This document shows positions 35,094 to 43,355 of a stretch of 64,000 nucleotides of DNA, one piece after another (the stretch's first letter is position 1; the number at the start of each line of letters is the position of its first letter). Source of the DNA: Haloglycomyces albus DSM 45210 (lineage in GTDB: Bacteria; Actinomycetota; Actinomycetes; Mycobacteriales; Micromonosporaceae); contig NZ_AZUQ01000001.1 in assembly GCF_000527155.1 (NCBI RefSeq), forward strand, positions 62,001 through 126,000, given 5' to 3'. The notes under the pieces were generated by a model that made no database searches, had not been told where the DNA came from, and was given only the letters and a program-made list of their open reading frames with translations. The translations under genes and the position numbers were made by a program.

Positions 35094-35891
35094 TTAGTCG
35101 TAGAGGGTTTTGGCGAGGCGTTTCTGTGCTATCCAGATTCCGCCGACGGCGAGGAGTATGAGGTAGCCGATGTGCACCAGGATCATGGGGCCGACGGTGG
35201 CGAGGCTGATGGATCGGACCATTTCAATGCCGTGGTAGAGCGGCATGAGGTAGACGATGGGTTTCACGGCTTCGGGGTAGGTTTCGACGGGTATGAAGGT
35301 TCCGCCGAAGAGGAACATGGTGTAGACGACGGCGATGAGCCAGTCGAAGTCGGTCCAGTCGCGGAACAGGGTGGCCAGAGTCAGTCCGATGCCGGAGAAG
35401 GCCAGTGAGATGAACAGGCACGCCGGTATGGCGAGGATGGCCCAGACGTTGTTGAGTAGTCCGAAGGCGCCCATGGCGGCAACGAACATGACGATGTAGA
35501 TGGAGCCGCGCACCATGGCCCAGGCGACTTCTCCGAGGGCGATGTCCCAGGGGCGTAGTGGGGTGTTGAGGATCCCGTCGTAGATCTTCATCCATTTGGT
35601 TTTGGCGAAGACGTTGATGGAGGTTTCCAGTAGTACGCCCATCATGGCGGCGTTGGCCAGGATGGCGGGGGCGACGTAGGCGGTGTATTCCACTTCGCGT
35701 CCGCTGGGGAGGGTGAAGGTGCCGACGAGGGAGCCGACGCCGAATCCGAAGGCGAAGAGGAACAGGAGTGCTTCGATTCCGCCGGAGGCGACGAGGATCC
35801 ATTGGCGACGGTAGGCGAAGAGGTTGCGGTTGAGCATGGCCGCGGGGCGTTGCCAGCGGCTGCGGAGTGTGTGATGGGTCAGTAGTGTCAT
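35094..35891 (-). CDS. ABC-2-type exporter permease (DrrB-like), second copy
   Basis: 265 residues, six hydrophobic segments: NRNLFAYRRQWILVASGGIE, then FLFAFGFGVGSLVG, then TPLRPWDIALGEVAWAMVRG; it ends with a glycine-rich helix before the basic tail RLAKTLYD. This is the ABC-2 permease pattern of DrrB/NodJ-type drug or polysaccharide exporters. Its start lies 10 bp after the stop of the sister permease at 35902, so the two are an operon with the ATPase at 36832. They probably form one heteromeric exporter of unknown substrate. Confidence 0.9.
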   Translation of the reverse strand: MTLLTHHTLRSRWQRPAAMLNRNLFAYRRQWILVASGGIEALLFLFAFGFGVGSLVGTFTLPSGREVEYTAYVAPAILANAAMMGVLLETSINVFAKTKWMKIYDGILNTPLRPWDIALGEVAWAMVRGSIYIVMFVAAMGAFGLLNNVWAILAIPACLFISLAFSGIGLTLATLFRDWTDFDWLIAVVYTMFLFGGTFIPVETYPEAVKPIVYLMPLYHGIEMVRSISLATVGPMILVHIGYLILLAVGGIWIAQKRLAKTLYD

Positions 35892-35901
35892 GTGGCGGTA
35901 C

Positions 35902-36723
35902 CTAGAAGTTCAGTCGTTTGGTCACGATGCGACGGGCGGCGAACCAGCCGGCGGTCCCCAATGCGAGCAGGTAGAGGACGTGGAGTGCGGGGTGGAGGGT
36001 GGATTCGATGCCGGTATGGGCGGTGGTGCGGCCCAGTTCGACTCCGTGCCAGAGGGGTGAGGCCCAGCCGAGCGGTTGCAGGAACAGCGGCATCTGGGAG
36101 ATGGGGAAGAAGACTCCGGAGAACAGGGTGATGGGCATGACGGCGAAACGGAACACGACGTTGAGCATCGTTTCGTTGTCGATCGCCGAGCACCAGGTGA
36201 AGATCCAGGGCGCGCAGGCGAAGGAGACGATCATGGCGATGGGCACGAGTAGTACGGCTCCGTAGGAGGTGAAGACGCCGAACAACGTGAGCACGAGGAA
36301 AACGAAGGTGCAGGAGACGGTGGCTCGAAACAGGATTCCGTACAGCAGGTGCCCGTTGAGAATGTCGACCGGACGCAGCGGGCTGACGCGTTGGCTGAGG
36401 TATTGGCTGCCCCAGTCGCGGTATCCGCCGTAGACGGGGTAGATGAAGTCGCTGCTGGCGAGGGTGACAGCGACCATTCCCACGATGCCCGGGGCGATGA
36501 ATTCGGCGTATTCCATTCCTCCCAGGGAGGATGAATCCACGTATTGACCGACGCCGAGTCCGATACCGATCATGTACAGAATCGGCATGACCAGGGCCGA
36601 AAAGATCGATCCGGTCCAAGAGCGGCGGTAGTTGACGAAGTGCAGGTACGACGCTCGCCAAGCACCGGCCGGGTAGCTGAGTGTCGCTTTGTCGGTAGGG
36701 GTTGGTTGGGCCAGTTGAGTCAT
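35902..36723 (-). CDS. ABC-2-type exporter permease (DrrB-like), first copy
   Basis: 273 residues, six hydrophobic segments. The N-terminal amphipathic stretch FVNYRRSWTGSIFSALVMPI is followed by LYMIGIGLGVGQYV, and the central SQRVSPLRPVDILNGHLLYG matches the TPLRPWDI motif of the neighbour, so the two permeases are paralogues that arose by duplication. It lies between the ATPase gene (gap about 108 bp) and the second permease (gap 10 bp). Confidence 0.9.
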   Translation of the reverse strand: MTQLAQPTPTDKATLSYPAGAWRASYLHFVNYRRSWTGSIFSALVMPILYMIGIGLGVGQYVDSSSLGGMEYAEFIAPGIVGMVAVTLASSDFIYPVYGGYRDWGSQYLSQRVSPLRPVDILNGHLLYGILFRATVSCTFVFLVLTLFGVFTSYGAVLLVPIAMIVSFACAPWIFTWCSAIDNETMLNVVFRFAVMPITLFSGVFFPISQMPLFLQPLGWASPLWHGVELGRTTAHTGIESTLHPALHVLYLLALGTAGWFAARRIVTKRLNF

Positions 36724-36831
36724 GGAGCTCCCATCGCAAGATGACTACGGCTATTGGACAACGGGTGTGGTCGGTTCGAGATGTCGACGTGGAACGACGT
36801 GTTCGCTCCCTTAACGACAGTGGGTGCCACG

Positions 36832-37818
36832 TTAGGTTTCGTCCGCGCCCAACTGTCGTCCCGTCAAACGTAGGAAGACGTCTTCCAGGGTCGCCCGGCG
36901 ATCGTAGATGCTGGTGGGTTCGATCTGTCGCGCGCTGAGTTCGGTGAAGGTGGCGGCGGAGTCGTCGGTGTAGACCAATACCCGGTCGGGAAGCGGTTCG
37001 ATTTGATTTCCGGCCCCGTCCAGGCGTTCGGCGATCTCGACCAGCTCGGAGGTGCGCCGGGCACCGAAGCGCAGTTCCACGACCTCTTTGGTCACGTGGG
37101 TTTCGATCAGTTGCCGGGGTGAGCCTTCGGCGATGATCTTACCCTCGTCCATAACCACCAGACGGTCGCACAGCTGTTCGGCCTCGTCCATGTAGTGCGT
37201 GGTCAGCAGGATGGAGACGCCGCGTTGCTTGAGTTGGAAAAGGCGTTCCCACACCAGGTGGCGCGCTTGCGGGTCGAGCCCGGTGGTGGGTTCGTCCAGA
37301 ATGATCAGGTCGGGTTCGTTGATCAGTCCCCGGGCAATGCACAGACGCCGTTTCATTCCGCCTGAGAGGTTGTCGACCTTGTCGTCACGACGTCCGGTCA
37401 GCTGCACGAAGTCCAGGAGATCGTTGGCGCGACGCCGCGCTTCCTTACCCTTGATGCCGAAGTAGCGGGCGTAGACGACCATGTTCTCAAAAACGCTCAA
37501 CATGCTGTCCAGGTTGTTGTCCTGTGGCACGACACCGAGACGGGAGCGAATGGCGACTCCGTCCTGCGAGGTGGAATGCCCGAATACCTGTAGAGATCCC
37601 GAGGTCGGTTCGCTCACCGTTCCGATCATTCGCATGGTGGTCGATTTGCCTGCGCCGTTGGCTCCGAGGAATCCAAAGGCCTCGCCCCGATCAATGTGGA
37701 AATCGATCCCTCTGACCGCTTCGAAATCGCCGTATTTCTTGGTGAGGGAGTTCGCTTCCACCAGGACGGGAACGGTGGATTCGGCTGGAGCGTCGCGTTC
37801 GGTGAGTTGTTCAGCCAT
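36832..37818 (-). CDS. ABC exporter ATPase (DrrA/CcmA-like)
   Basis: 328-residue ATP-binding subunit. Walker A GANGAGKSTTMRMI is near residue 53, Q-loop VVPQDNNLD near 95, signature LSGGMKRRLCIARGLI near 148, Walker B DLIILDEPTTGLDPQA near 168 and the switch histidine in LLTTHYMDEAEQ near 200. The C-terminal extension after residue 235 is typical of DrrA-type daunorubicin-resistance ATPases. First gene of a three-gene minus-strand operon with two ABC-2 permeases. Substrate unknown (drug, lipid or glycan). Confidence 0.93.
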   Translation of the reverse strand: MAEQLTERDAPAESTVPVLVEANSLTKKYGDFEAVRGIDFHIDRGEAFGFLGANGAGKSTTMRMIGTVSEPTSGSLQVFGHSTSQDGVAIRSRLGVVPQDNNLDSMLSVFENMVVYARYFGIKGKEARRRANDLLDFVQLTGRRDDKVDNLSGGMKRRLCIARGLINEPDLIILDEPTTGLDPQARHLVWERLFQLKQRGVSILLTTHYMDEAEQLCDRLVVMDEGKIIAEGSPRQLIETHVTKEVVELRFGARRTSELVEIAERLDGAGNQIEPLPDRVLVYTDDSAATFTELSARQIEPTSIYDRRATLEDVFLRLTGRQLGADET

Positions 37819-37888
37819 TGTACGAGACTAACTCACCGCGCCCCCGATCGGCGATCGGTTTTCCCGCGCGGGACGACGCGGCACCGTA

Positions 37889-39748
37889 TCAATCACTCGC
37901 CTTGTCGCGCAGGGCCCGCAGCTGCTTTTCGGCCGCCACCAGCTCTCCGAACAGACGCATGTACTCCTCTTGATCGTTGGAGGGGTTCACCCGTTTCAAC
38001 CGCTGCTTCATCTCCTCCACGTCCCGTGCCACCACGGGACGCTGGATCTGCGCCAACAAACGTTGCACGTAGTGATGATCGGGTGCGGAGTCGATGAACA
38101 ACGGCTCAACGACCAGTTCATTGACCAACGCGCTCGCCGCCATGTCGTCGCAGGCGGCCACGACCTCACTTGCCCAGTTCGCCCCGGCCGTCGCAGCCGA
38201 ACCCGCTCCCCCGGCCCGTGCGATGGCCTCGCGGATGACACGGTACTGGCCCTCGGTGTAGACGGTGGAGTCCACCTCGTCGAAGTACGGACCGGCGAGC
38301 GCGGGGTTCTGTAGCGCCAGTTTCAACGCCTCACGTTGCGCCTGAGCGATCACGGGATCGGTCTGGTGGGTGGGGCGACGGGTCGTCGACGATTCCGGGC
38401 GAGCGCCCTGGCCGTGGCGTGCGTTGCGTACGGCGCGTTTCAGGTCTGCTTCGTCGGCGCCGACGGCGGCGGCGATGGTTTTGACGTAGTCGTTTTGGTA
38501 GACGCCCGATTTGAGGGCTCCGAGGATCGGTACGACCGCTTGTTGTGCGTGGGTGCGGCCTTCCGGGGTGTCGAGGTCGTGTTTTTGGATCTCGTTGTCG
38601 AGCACGAATTTGGCGAGCGCTTCGCGTGAGGCGATGAGGTCGTGGACGGCCTGGTCTCCTTTGTTTTGGCGGAGTTCACAGGGGTCCATGCCGTCGGGAG
38701 TGATGGCGACGAAGGTGTTGGCGATGAATTGTTGATCGCCTTGGAAGGCCTTTCGCGCGGCGCGCATTCCCGCCTCGTCGCCGTCGAAGGTGAAGATGAT
38801 TTCGCCGGTGTAGGAGTCGGAGTCGAAGAGGAACCGCCGCAGCAGGCGAATGTGTTCGCTGCCGAAGGCGGTGCCGCAGGTGGCGACGGCGACGGGGACC
38901 CCGGCGAGGTGTGCGGCCATGACGTCGGTATAGCCTTCCACGATGGCGACTCGACCGCTGTGGGCGATGTGTTTGCGCGCCAGGTCGATACCGTAGAGGA
39001 CCTGGGATTTCTTGTACAGCGGTGTCTCGGGCGTGTTGAGGTATTTGGGGCCCGGGTCGTCGTCGCTGAGTTTGCGGCCTCCGAAGCCGATGGTGGCTCC
39101 GGAGGTGTCGCGGATCGGCCAGATGAGGCGTTGTCGGAACCGGTCGATCAGGTTTCCGGTGCGGGCGGGTTTGGCGAGTCCGGCGGCGGTGATGTCGTCG
39201 GCGCTGAATCCTTTGGCGCGTAGGTGTTTGGTGAGTGCGTCCCAGCTGTCGGGGGCGAAGCCGCAGCCGAAGTGTTCGGCGGCGTCTTTTCCGAATCCGC
39301 GGCCGGTGAGGAATTCGCGGGCGATGGAGGCGTCGGGGGCGGTCAGGTGTTGCTGGAAGAATTCGGTGGCGGTGCTGTTGATGTCGAGGAGTCGCTGTCG
39401 TTGCCCGGGTTTGTGTCGGGGGCTGGAGCGGCGGCCCGCGTCGTCTTCGTAGGTCACTTGGAATCCGGCTTTGGCGGCGAGGCGTTCCACCGCCTCGGCG
39501 AAGGACAGTCCGTCGGCTTCCATGAGGAAGGTGATGGCGTCTCCGCCGACTCCGCAGCCGAAGCAATGGTAGACCCCGCGTGCGGGGGTGACGTTGAAAC
39601 TCGGGGAGCGTTCGTCGTGGAAGGGGCACAGCCCCATCTGGTTTCCGCCTCCGGCGTTGCGCAGGGTGACACGCTCCGAGATGACGTCGGCGATGTCGAT
39701 TTGTTCGCGTACACGCTGAATGTCCGCTTGGCGGATCCGTCCTGCCAC
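37889..39748 (-). CDS. dnaG: DNA primase
   Basis: Replicative primase that lays RNA primers for DnaB-driven lagging-strand synthesis. 619 residues from GTG 39748, which has GGAGGGGAG just upstream; the longer frame adds a non-homologous leader. CHCC zinc finger with CPFHDERSPSF (41-44) and YHCFGCG near 62-65. TOPRIM core: VAIVEGYTDVMAAH near 265 and FTFDGDEAGMRAARKAFQ near 310. The C-terminal helical part, after about residue 430, is the helicase-interaction domain. It follows the ABC exporter operon on the same strand with a 70-bp gap. Confidence 0.97.
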   Translation of the reverse strand: MAGRIRQADIQRVREQIDIADVISERVTLRNAGGGNQMGLCPFHDERSPSFNVTPARGVYHCFGCGVGGDAITFLMEADGLSFAEAVERLAAKAGFQVTYEDDAGRRSSPRHKPGQRQRLLDINSTATEFFQQHLTAPDASIAREFLTGRGFGKDAAEHFGCGFAPDSWDALTKHLRAKGFSADDITAAGLAKPARTGNLIDRFRQRLIWPIRDTSGATIGFGGRKLSDDDPGPKYLNTPETPLYKKSQVLYGIDLARKHIAHSGRVAIVEGYTDVMAAHLAGVPVAVATCGTAFGSEHIRLLRRFLFDSDSYTGEIIFTFDGDEAGMRAARKAFQGDQQFIANTFVAITPDGMDPCELRQNKGDQAVHDLIASREALAKFVLDNEIQKHDLDTPEGRTHAQQAVVPILGALKSGVYQNDYVKTIAAAVGADEADLKRAVRNARHGQGARPESSTTRRPTHQTDPVIAQAQREALKLALQNPALAGPYFDEVDSTVYTEGQYRVIREAIARAGGAGSAATAGANWASEVVAACDDMAASALVNELVVEPLFIDSAPDHHYVQRLLAQIQRPVVARDVEEMKQRLKRVNPSNDQEEYMRLFGELVAAEKQLRALRDKASD

Positions 39749-40052
39749 TTCTCCCCTCCTGACCGTTCGGATTCCCATTGTGCCTCACCGGCCGAGTGCA
39801 AGAACACTGACTTGAGGCCAACTGTGCTCTTCATTTCCAGCTCGTTCACCGTTAAGCTAGAGAGAAGCACACCATACAGGCGGTACCGGGCAAATTGGAC
39901 GCATCGGGCGTCTCTGTTCGTCACGCATGCGGAGCCCTGGGGATTCGCACGGAGACTCGAACGGAGCCCCGCCCTTTGCTCACGAGTTCTCGAACACGCC
40001 TTGGTGACCACGCCTCAGTACCATTGATGAGAGTCAGCTAGCCTAGCCAATC

Positions 40053-41096
40053 ATGCCGGATGTCCCGAATTCTTCGCAGCCGCCCGCAGTGCCGCCGAGT
40101 TGGCCGCCTGCGGATGACGCCGCCGCAGCACCCGATACCAATCCGCCGGTCGTGAAAGCGCGCGGTGTGGGGCGGATGGGATCCGACACCATACCGGAAC
40201 AGGCGGATTATTGGTCGGGGACGGACGGCGCGGTCCCTCCTTCGACTCCGCAACTGCCAGCCACGGAGGAAGCAGCCAGCCCTATGACAGGCGAATACGA
40301 GCGGTCATCTCAGCCGGAGGCCCCAGCCACACCCGCTTCGTCGGGATTCGACGGACGTGAACCCTGGTCGGCTCCTCCCGAATCCAACGACCCTGCCCCG
40401 TCGCCCGAAGCGGGCCTGCCACGTCGGCAGTCTCCACCGGCCTCGCAGCTTCCCCGAGAACCGTGGTCCTCCCCTCCTCCCTCACAGCCGTCACCGCCGG
40501 TCACCTCCCAGCCGCAGAGCCAACCCGGCCCGTCGGCGGCACCGGCTCCGCTGTCGGAACCGACCCCGCGAGCTGACAACGCCCTTCCCAGCGCCGGTGG
40601 CCCACCGCCCGGATCGTCATCGCTCCCGCAGGCCGGTCCCGCTCCGCAAGCGGGACGTCCGCCGCAAGCGGAATCACCGCAGGCGCCGCCGCGACCCGGC
40701 CCGGATCACGCCTCGACCTCGGGTAACGACCAACACGGTTTTGGTGCGCCATACGGAACGTCGGGCGCGGCCCCCACGGCCGCGCCAGGGACGCCTCCGT
40801 CACCGCCCTCGCCTTCCGGCTCTCCGACACCCCCTCCCGACGACGGCGACGCCACTCTCGTCATCCGATTGCCACAGTTCCTGCGTAAAAAGAAATCCGA
40901 CGGTGAAGAGGACAAACCGGCCGTACCGCCCACCCACACGAAGGTGCGCTACGCCCTGTACGCCATCGGCGCGGTCATCGTTCTGGGCATGATCATCGGG
41001 ATCGTTATCATGCTGGGCACCTCGCCGGGCGGCGGCGACGAAGAGCCCGGTTCCGGGGAAAGCTCCACGCAGCAGGACGACAGCGGCGAAGAATAG
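40053..41096 (+). CDS. Proline-rich single-pass membrane protein
   Basis: 347 residues. About 290 residues are low-complexity, rich in Pro, Ser, Ala and Gln (SSLPQAGPAPQAGRPPQAES). A charged patch follows (VIRLPQFLRKKKSDGEEDK), then one membrane helix (IGAVIVLGMIIGIVIMLG) and a short acidic tail. The charged block before the helix suggests the proline-rich part is cytosolic. Pro-rich tails of this kind recur in actinobacterial cell-division or secretion proteins but I cannot assign one. Upstream of and in line with the dus gene (gap 42 bp). Confidence 0.75.
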   Translation: MPDVPNSSQPPAVPPSWPPADDAAAAPDTNPPVVKARGVGRMGSDTIPEQADYWSGTDGAVPPSTPQLPATEEAASPMTGEYERSSQPEAPATPASSGFDGREPWSAPPESNDPAPSPEAGLPRRQSPPASQLPREPWSSPPPSQPSPPVTSQPQSQPGPSAAPAPLSEPTPRADNALPSAGGPPPGSSSLPQAGPAPQAGRPPQAESPQAPPRPGPDHASTSGNDQHGFGAPYGTSGAAPTAAPGTPPSPPSPSGSPTPPPDDGDATLVIRLPQFLRKKKSDGEEDKPAVPPTHTKVRYALYAIGAVIVLGMIIGIVIMLGTSPGGGDEEPGSGESSTQQDDSGEE

Positions 41097-41138
41097 TCGA
41101 CGCACAGATGTGGATGAACAGAATTAACGAGGTGTGCT

Positions 41139-42353
41139 GTGACAGTCATTGAATCGCCCGTGGACGAACACGCTCCCACCCTGCCGAGTGAACTCGATGC
41201 GCTTCGCCTCGGCGATCACACGCTGCCGGTTCCGGTCGTCCTGGCGCCGATGGCCGGCATCACCAATCTGCCGTTTCGGCAACTCTGCCGCGAGCAGGGC
41301 GCGGGGGTCTTCGTGTGCGAAATGATCACCACCACCGCTTTGGTGGAACGCAACCCCAAGACGATGCGGTTGGTGGAGTTCGAAAAGGATGAGAAGCCGC
41401 GCTCGCTGCAGTTGTACGGTGTCGATCCCGAGAGCATGCGTCGGGCCGCCGCCATGGTCGTCGAGGAAGACCTGGCCGATCATATCGATTTGAACTTCGG
41501 GTGCCCGGTCCCCAAGGTGACACGACGCGGCGGTGGATCGGCATTGCCCTGGAAACGGCGATTGTTCGGCGACGTGGTGTCGGCGGCCGTAGCCGAGGCC
41601 CAACCGGCGGGAGTACCGGTGACGGTCAAAATGCGCAAGGGCATCGACGACGACCACCTTACCTACCTCGACGCCGGACGGATCGCCGAGGACGCCGGAG
41701 CGGCCTGGGTCGCCCTACACGGGCGCACCGCCGCCGAACGCTACTCCGGCCACGCCGACTGGGACGCCATCCGGCGTCTCAAAGAACACGTCTCCCTACC
41801 CGTCCTCGGCAACGGCGACATCTGGGAGGCCGACGACGCGCTCCGCATGGTCACCGAGACCGGCTGCGACGGTGTCGTCGTGGGACGCGGCTGCCTGGGA
41901 CGACCGTGGCTCTTTTCCGACTTGGAAGCCGCTTTCCGAGGCCGACCCGATCGTCATCTCCCCGACCTGGGGCAGGTGTCACGACTGATGGCCCGCCACG
42001 CGCGCCTCTTGGTGGACTGGTTCGAACAGGCCGAGTCGTACGAAGCGCGCCGCAACATATCCGCCGAAAAGCACGGCTGCACCGAGTTCCGCAAACACGT
42101 CTCCTGGTACCTGAAGGGCTTCCCGGTGGGGTCCCAGCTGCGACGCTCCTTGGCGATGATCTCCACCTTGGAAGAGCTGGACGAGCTACTGGTAGAGCTG
42201 GACGACACCGCGCCGTTCCCCCGCGAGATACTCGGTAAACCGCGTGGGCGCACCAACAGCCCCGGCAAGGTCAGTCTCCCCGACGGCTGGCTCGACGACC
42301 AGGATGATCGCAGCGTTCCAGTTGGCGCGGAAATCGATTCCTCCGGTGGTTGA
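41139..42353 (+). CDS. dus: tRNA-dihydrouridine synthase (DusB-like)
   Basis: 404-residue FMN enzyme that reduces specific uridines in the tRNA D-loop. GTG start with GAGG upstream. TIM-barrel motifs in order: VLAPMAGITNLPFRQLCRE near residue 32, the catalytic-cysteine motif DLNFGCPVPKVTRRGGGSAL near 118, VTVKMRKGIDDDH near 163, and the phosphate-binding end GNGDIWEADDALRM, then GCDGVVVGRGCLGRPWLF near 250. The C-terminal helical tRNA-binding domain follows. A typical housekeeping gene near dnaG and glyS. Confidence 0.95.
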   Translation: MTVIESPVDEHAPTLPSELDALRLGDHTLPVPVVLAPMAGITNLPFRQLCREQGAGVFVCEMITTTALVERNPKTMRLVEFEKDEKPRSLQLYGVDPESMRRAAAMVVEEDLADHIDLNFGCPVPKVTRRGGGSALPWKRRLFGDVVSAAVAEAQPAGVPVTVKMRKGIDDDHLTYLDAGRIAEDAGAAWVALHGRTAAERYSGHADWDAIRRLKEHVSLPVLGNGDIWEADDALRMVTETGCDGVVVGRGCLGRPWLFSDLEAAFRGRPDRHLPDLGQVSRLMARHARLLVDWFEQAESYEARRNISAEKHGCTEFRKHVSWYLKGFPVGSQLRRSLAMISTLEELDELLVELDDTAPFPREILGKPRGRTNSPGKVSLPDGWLDDQDDRSVPVGAEIDSSGG

Positions 42354-42658
42354 CTCCCACCGGTGGTCGCACCGCATGATCACTCGCTCACTGAGTCGGA
42401 GAGTCGACACTCACATTTCCCATATCTTGGGACGATTGGCGGCCTTATCTAAGGCTGTCAAGTAACCTTAGCCCCAAGTTCGGTGTGAAGCTGGTCGCAT
42501 GTCGGTAACTTTTCACGTTATTTCAGCGTTTAGCCTCACGTCCGGTCCTACAATGCGCTTTACTGTGGAGTGGAGGACATCGACGTCAACCACCGAAGTG
42601 AAGCGTGTGGACCGCAAATATTGCAGGGTCACCACATCACATAAAGGAGCGCCTAGTC
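42354..42658. other. Intergenic region before the small peptide gene
   Basis: No gene. It holds an inverted repeat CTAAGG-N11-CCTTAG (42449-42454 and 42466-42471), possibly an operator, and a TACAAT -10-like hexamer at about 42549. The peptide gene's promoter must lie here. Confidence 0.4.
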
Positions 42659-42877
42659 ATGGCCCAAACAACCGGTGTCAAGGATGAAGAATCCTCGTCT
42701 TCTGACAGCGATTCCGATCCCGCACCAGACATCGATCTGTCCGATCTTCCGACCAGTCCGTCGTCACCGGCACCGTTGTGGGCTTCCACCAGCAAGGTGT
42801 CATATTCCTGCACCCATACCGAGGATGACGGCCACTCCGATTGGGTCGATTGCGATACGACGATTCACAATGACTAG
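42659..42877 (+). CDS. Small Ser/Thr/Cys peptide, candidate RiPP (lanthipeptide-like) precursor
   Basis: 72 residues. Start at ATG 42659 with AAAGGAG 12 bases upstream. An acidic leader-like part (KDEESSSSDSDSD, then DIDLSDLP) precedes a Ser/Thr/Cys part: ASTSKVSYSCTHTEDDGHSD then WVDCDTTIHND. The DxDLSDLP-type acidic-hydrophobic block is like the leaders of class I lanthipeptide and thiopeptide precursors, and two Cys follow several Ser/Thr, as ring-forming cores have. It is not a signal peptide and has no other domain. No modification enzyme is in the window, so this is a suggestion only; an ordinary acidic protein remains possible. Confidence 0.45.
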   Translation: MAQTTGVKDEESSSSDSDSDPAPDIDLSDLPTSPSSPAPLWASTSKVSYSCTHTEDDGHSDWVDCDTTIHND

Positions 42878-43164
42878 CCGACGCCATTAATCCATCTCCG
42901 CCGCCGGGCCACGTTCACTGGTAGGCAGTTCGCCGGGTAGGCCAATGCCTTGGGTTCACCTGTGGTGCACTGCCTGGTGGGAATCCACCCACCGGGCCAC
43001 CGCAGCGACGTTCCCGACGGTCCATACCCCGCCCCGGAATGGGCTCTGCGGTTACCCGACGGCCTCGCATCGCCACGGTCACCTGAGTAAGCTGGTCGCC
43101 TGAGGAAGCGCGGTCGCCCGAAGAAACCTCCCGGGAGCCTCCGGGAGACGGACAAGGCGGAACG
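42878..43164. other. Intergenic region after the peptide gene
   Basis: GC-rich, with several small hairpins and no credible gene. Open frames on the minus strand here lack any recognisable protein character and overlap the terminator hairpins. Confidence 0.4.
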
Positions 43165-43230
43165 ACACACAGCAGGGCTCCTACGGTGCCTTTCCGAATG
43201 GAAAACCGCCGTAGGAGCCCTGCTGTGTGT
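43165..43230. other. Very strong 22-bp perfect hairpin
   Basis: Arms 43165-43186 and 43209-43230 are perfectly complementary over 22 bp, starting ACACACAGCAGGGCTCCTAC. The 22-base loop itself contains a TTTCC/GGAAA stem, so the whole 66-base element folds as one rod. It lies between the convergent peptide gene and glyS, just before a second hairpin with a T tract. It may be a terminator, an RNase III target or a small RNA. Confidence 0.8.
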
Positions 43231-43233
43231 TCT

Positions 43234-43269
43234 CCCGGTGTGGAGCGGGAAACTTTGCTCCACACCGGG
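43234..43269 (+). terminator. Intrinsic terminator downstream of the peptide gene
   Basis: CCCGGTGTGGAGC pairs with GCTCCACACCGGG (13 bp, 10-base loop), followed by TTCGTCGTTTTTAG. It lies four bases after the 22-bp hairpin. It also lies beyond glyS on the other strand. Confidence 0.85.
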
Positions 43270-43276
43270 TTCGTCG

Positions 43277-43355
43277 TTTTTAGTGCAGTTTTAGTGCAGA
43301 CTCTAGCTGTAGTGCATCTGCTTTAATACTGACGCTTAATTGCGGGCACTTTAAT
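43277..43355. repeat. Degenerate tandem repeats next to the glyS stop
   Basis: On the minus strand, about six copies of a unit like GTCTGCATTAAA (variants GTCTGCACTAAA, CTGCACTAAAAA, GTCAGTATTAAA, GATGCACTACAG) follow and include the last codons of glyS. Average spacing is 13-16 bases, with in-frame stops in many units. Confidence 0.6.

Noticed and set aside
42915-43265. Minus-strand 116-codon frame
   Set aside because: It lies across the strong hairpins, has Arg/Gly/Pro composition of shadow frames and no start signal.
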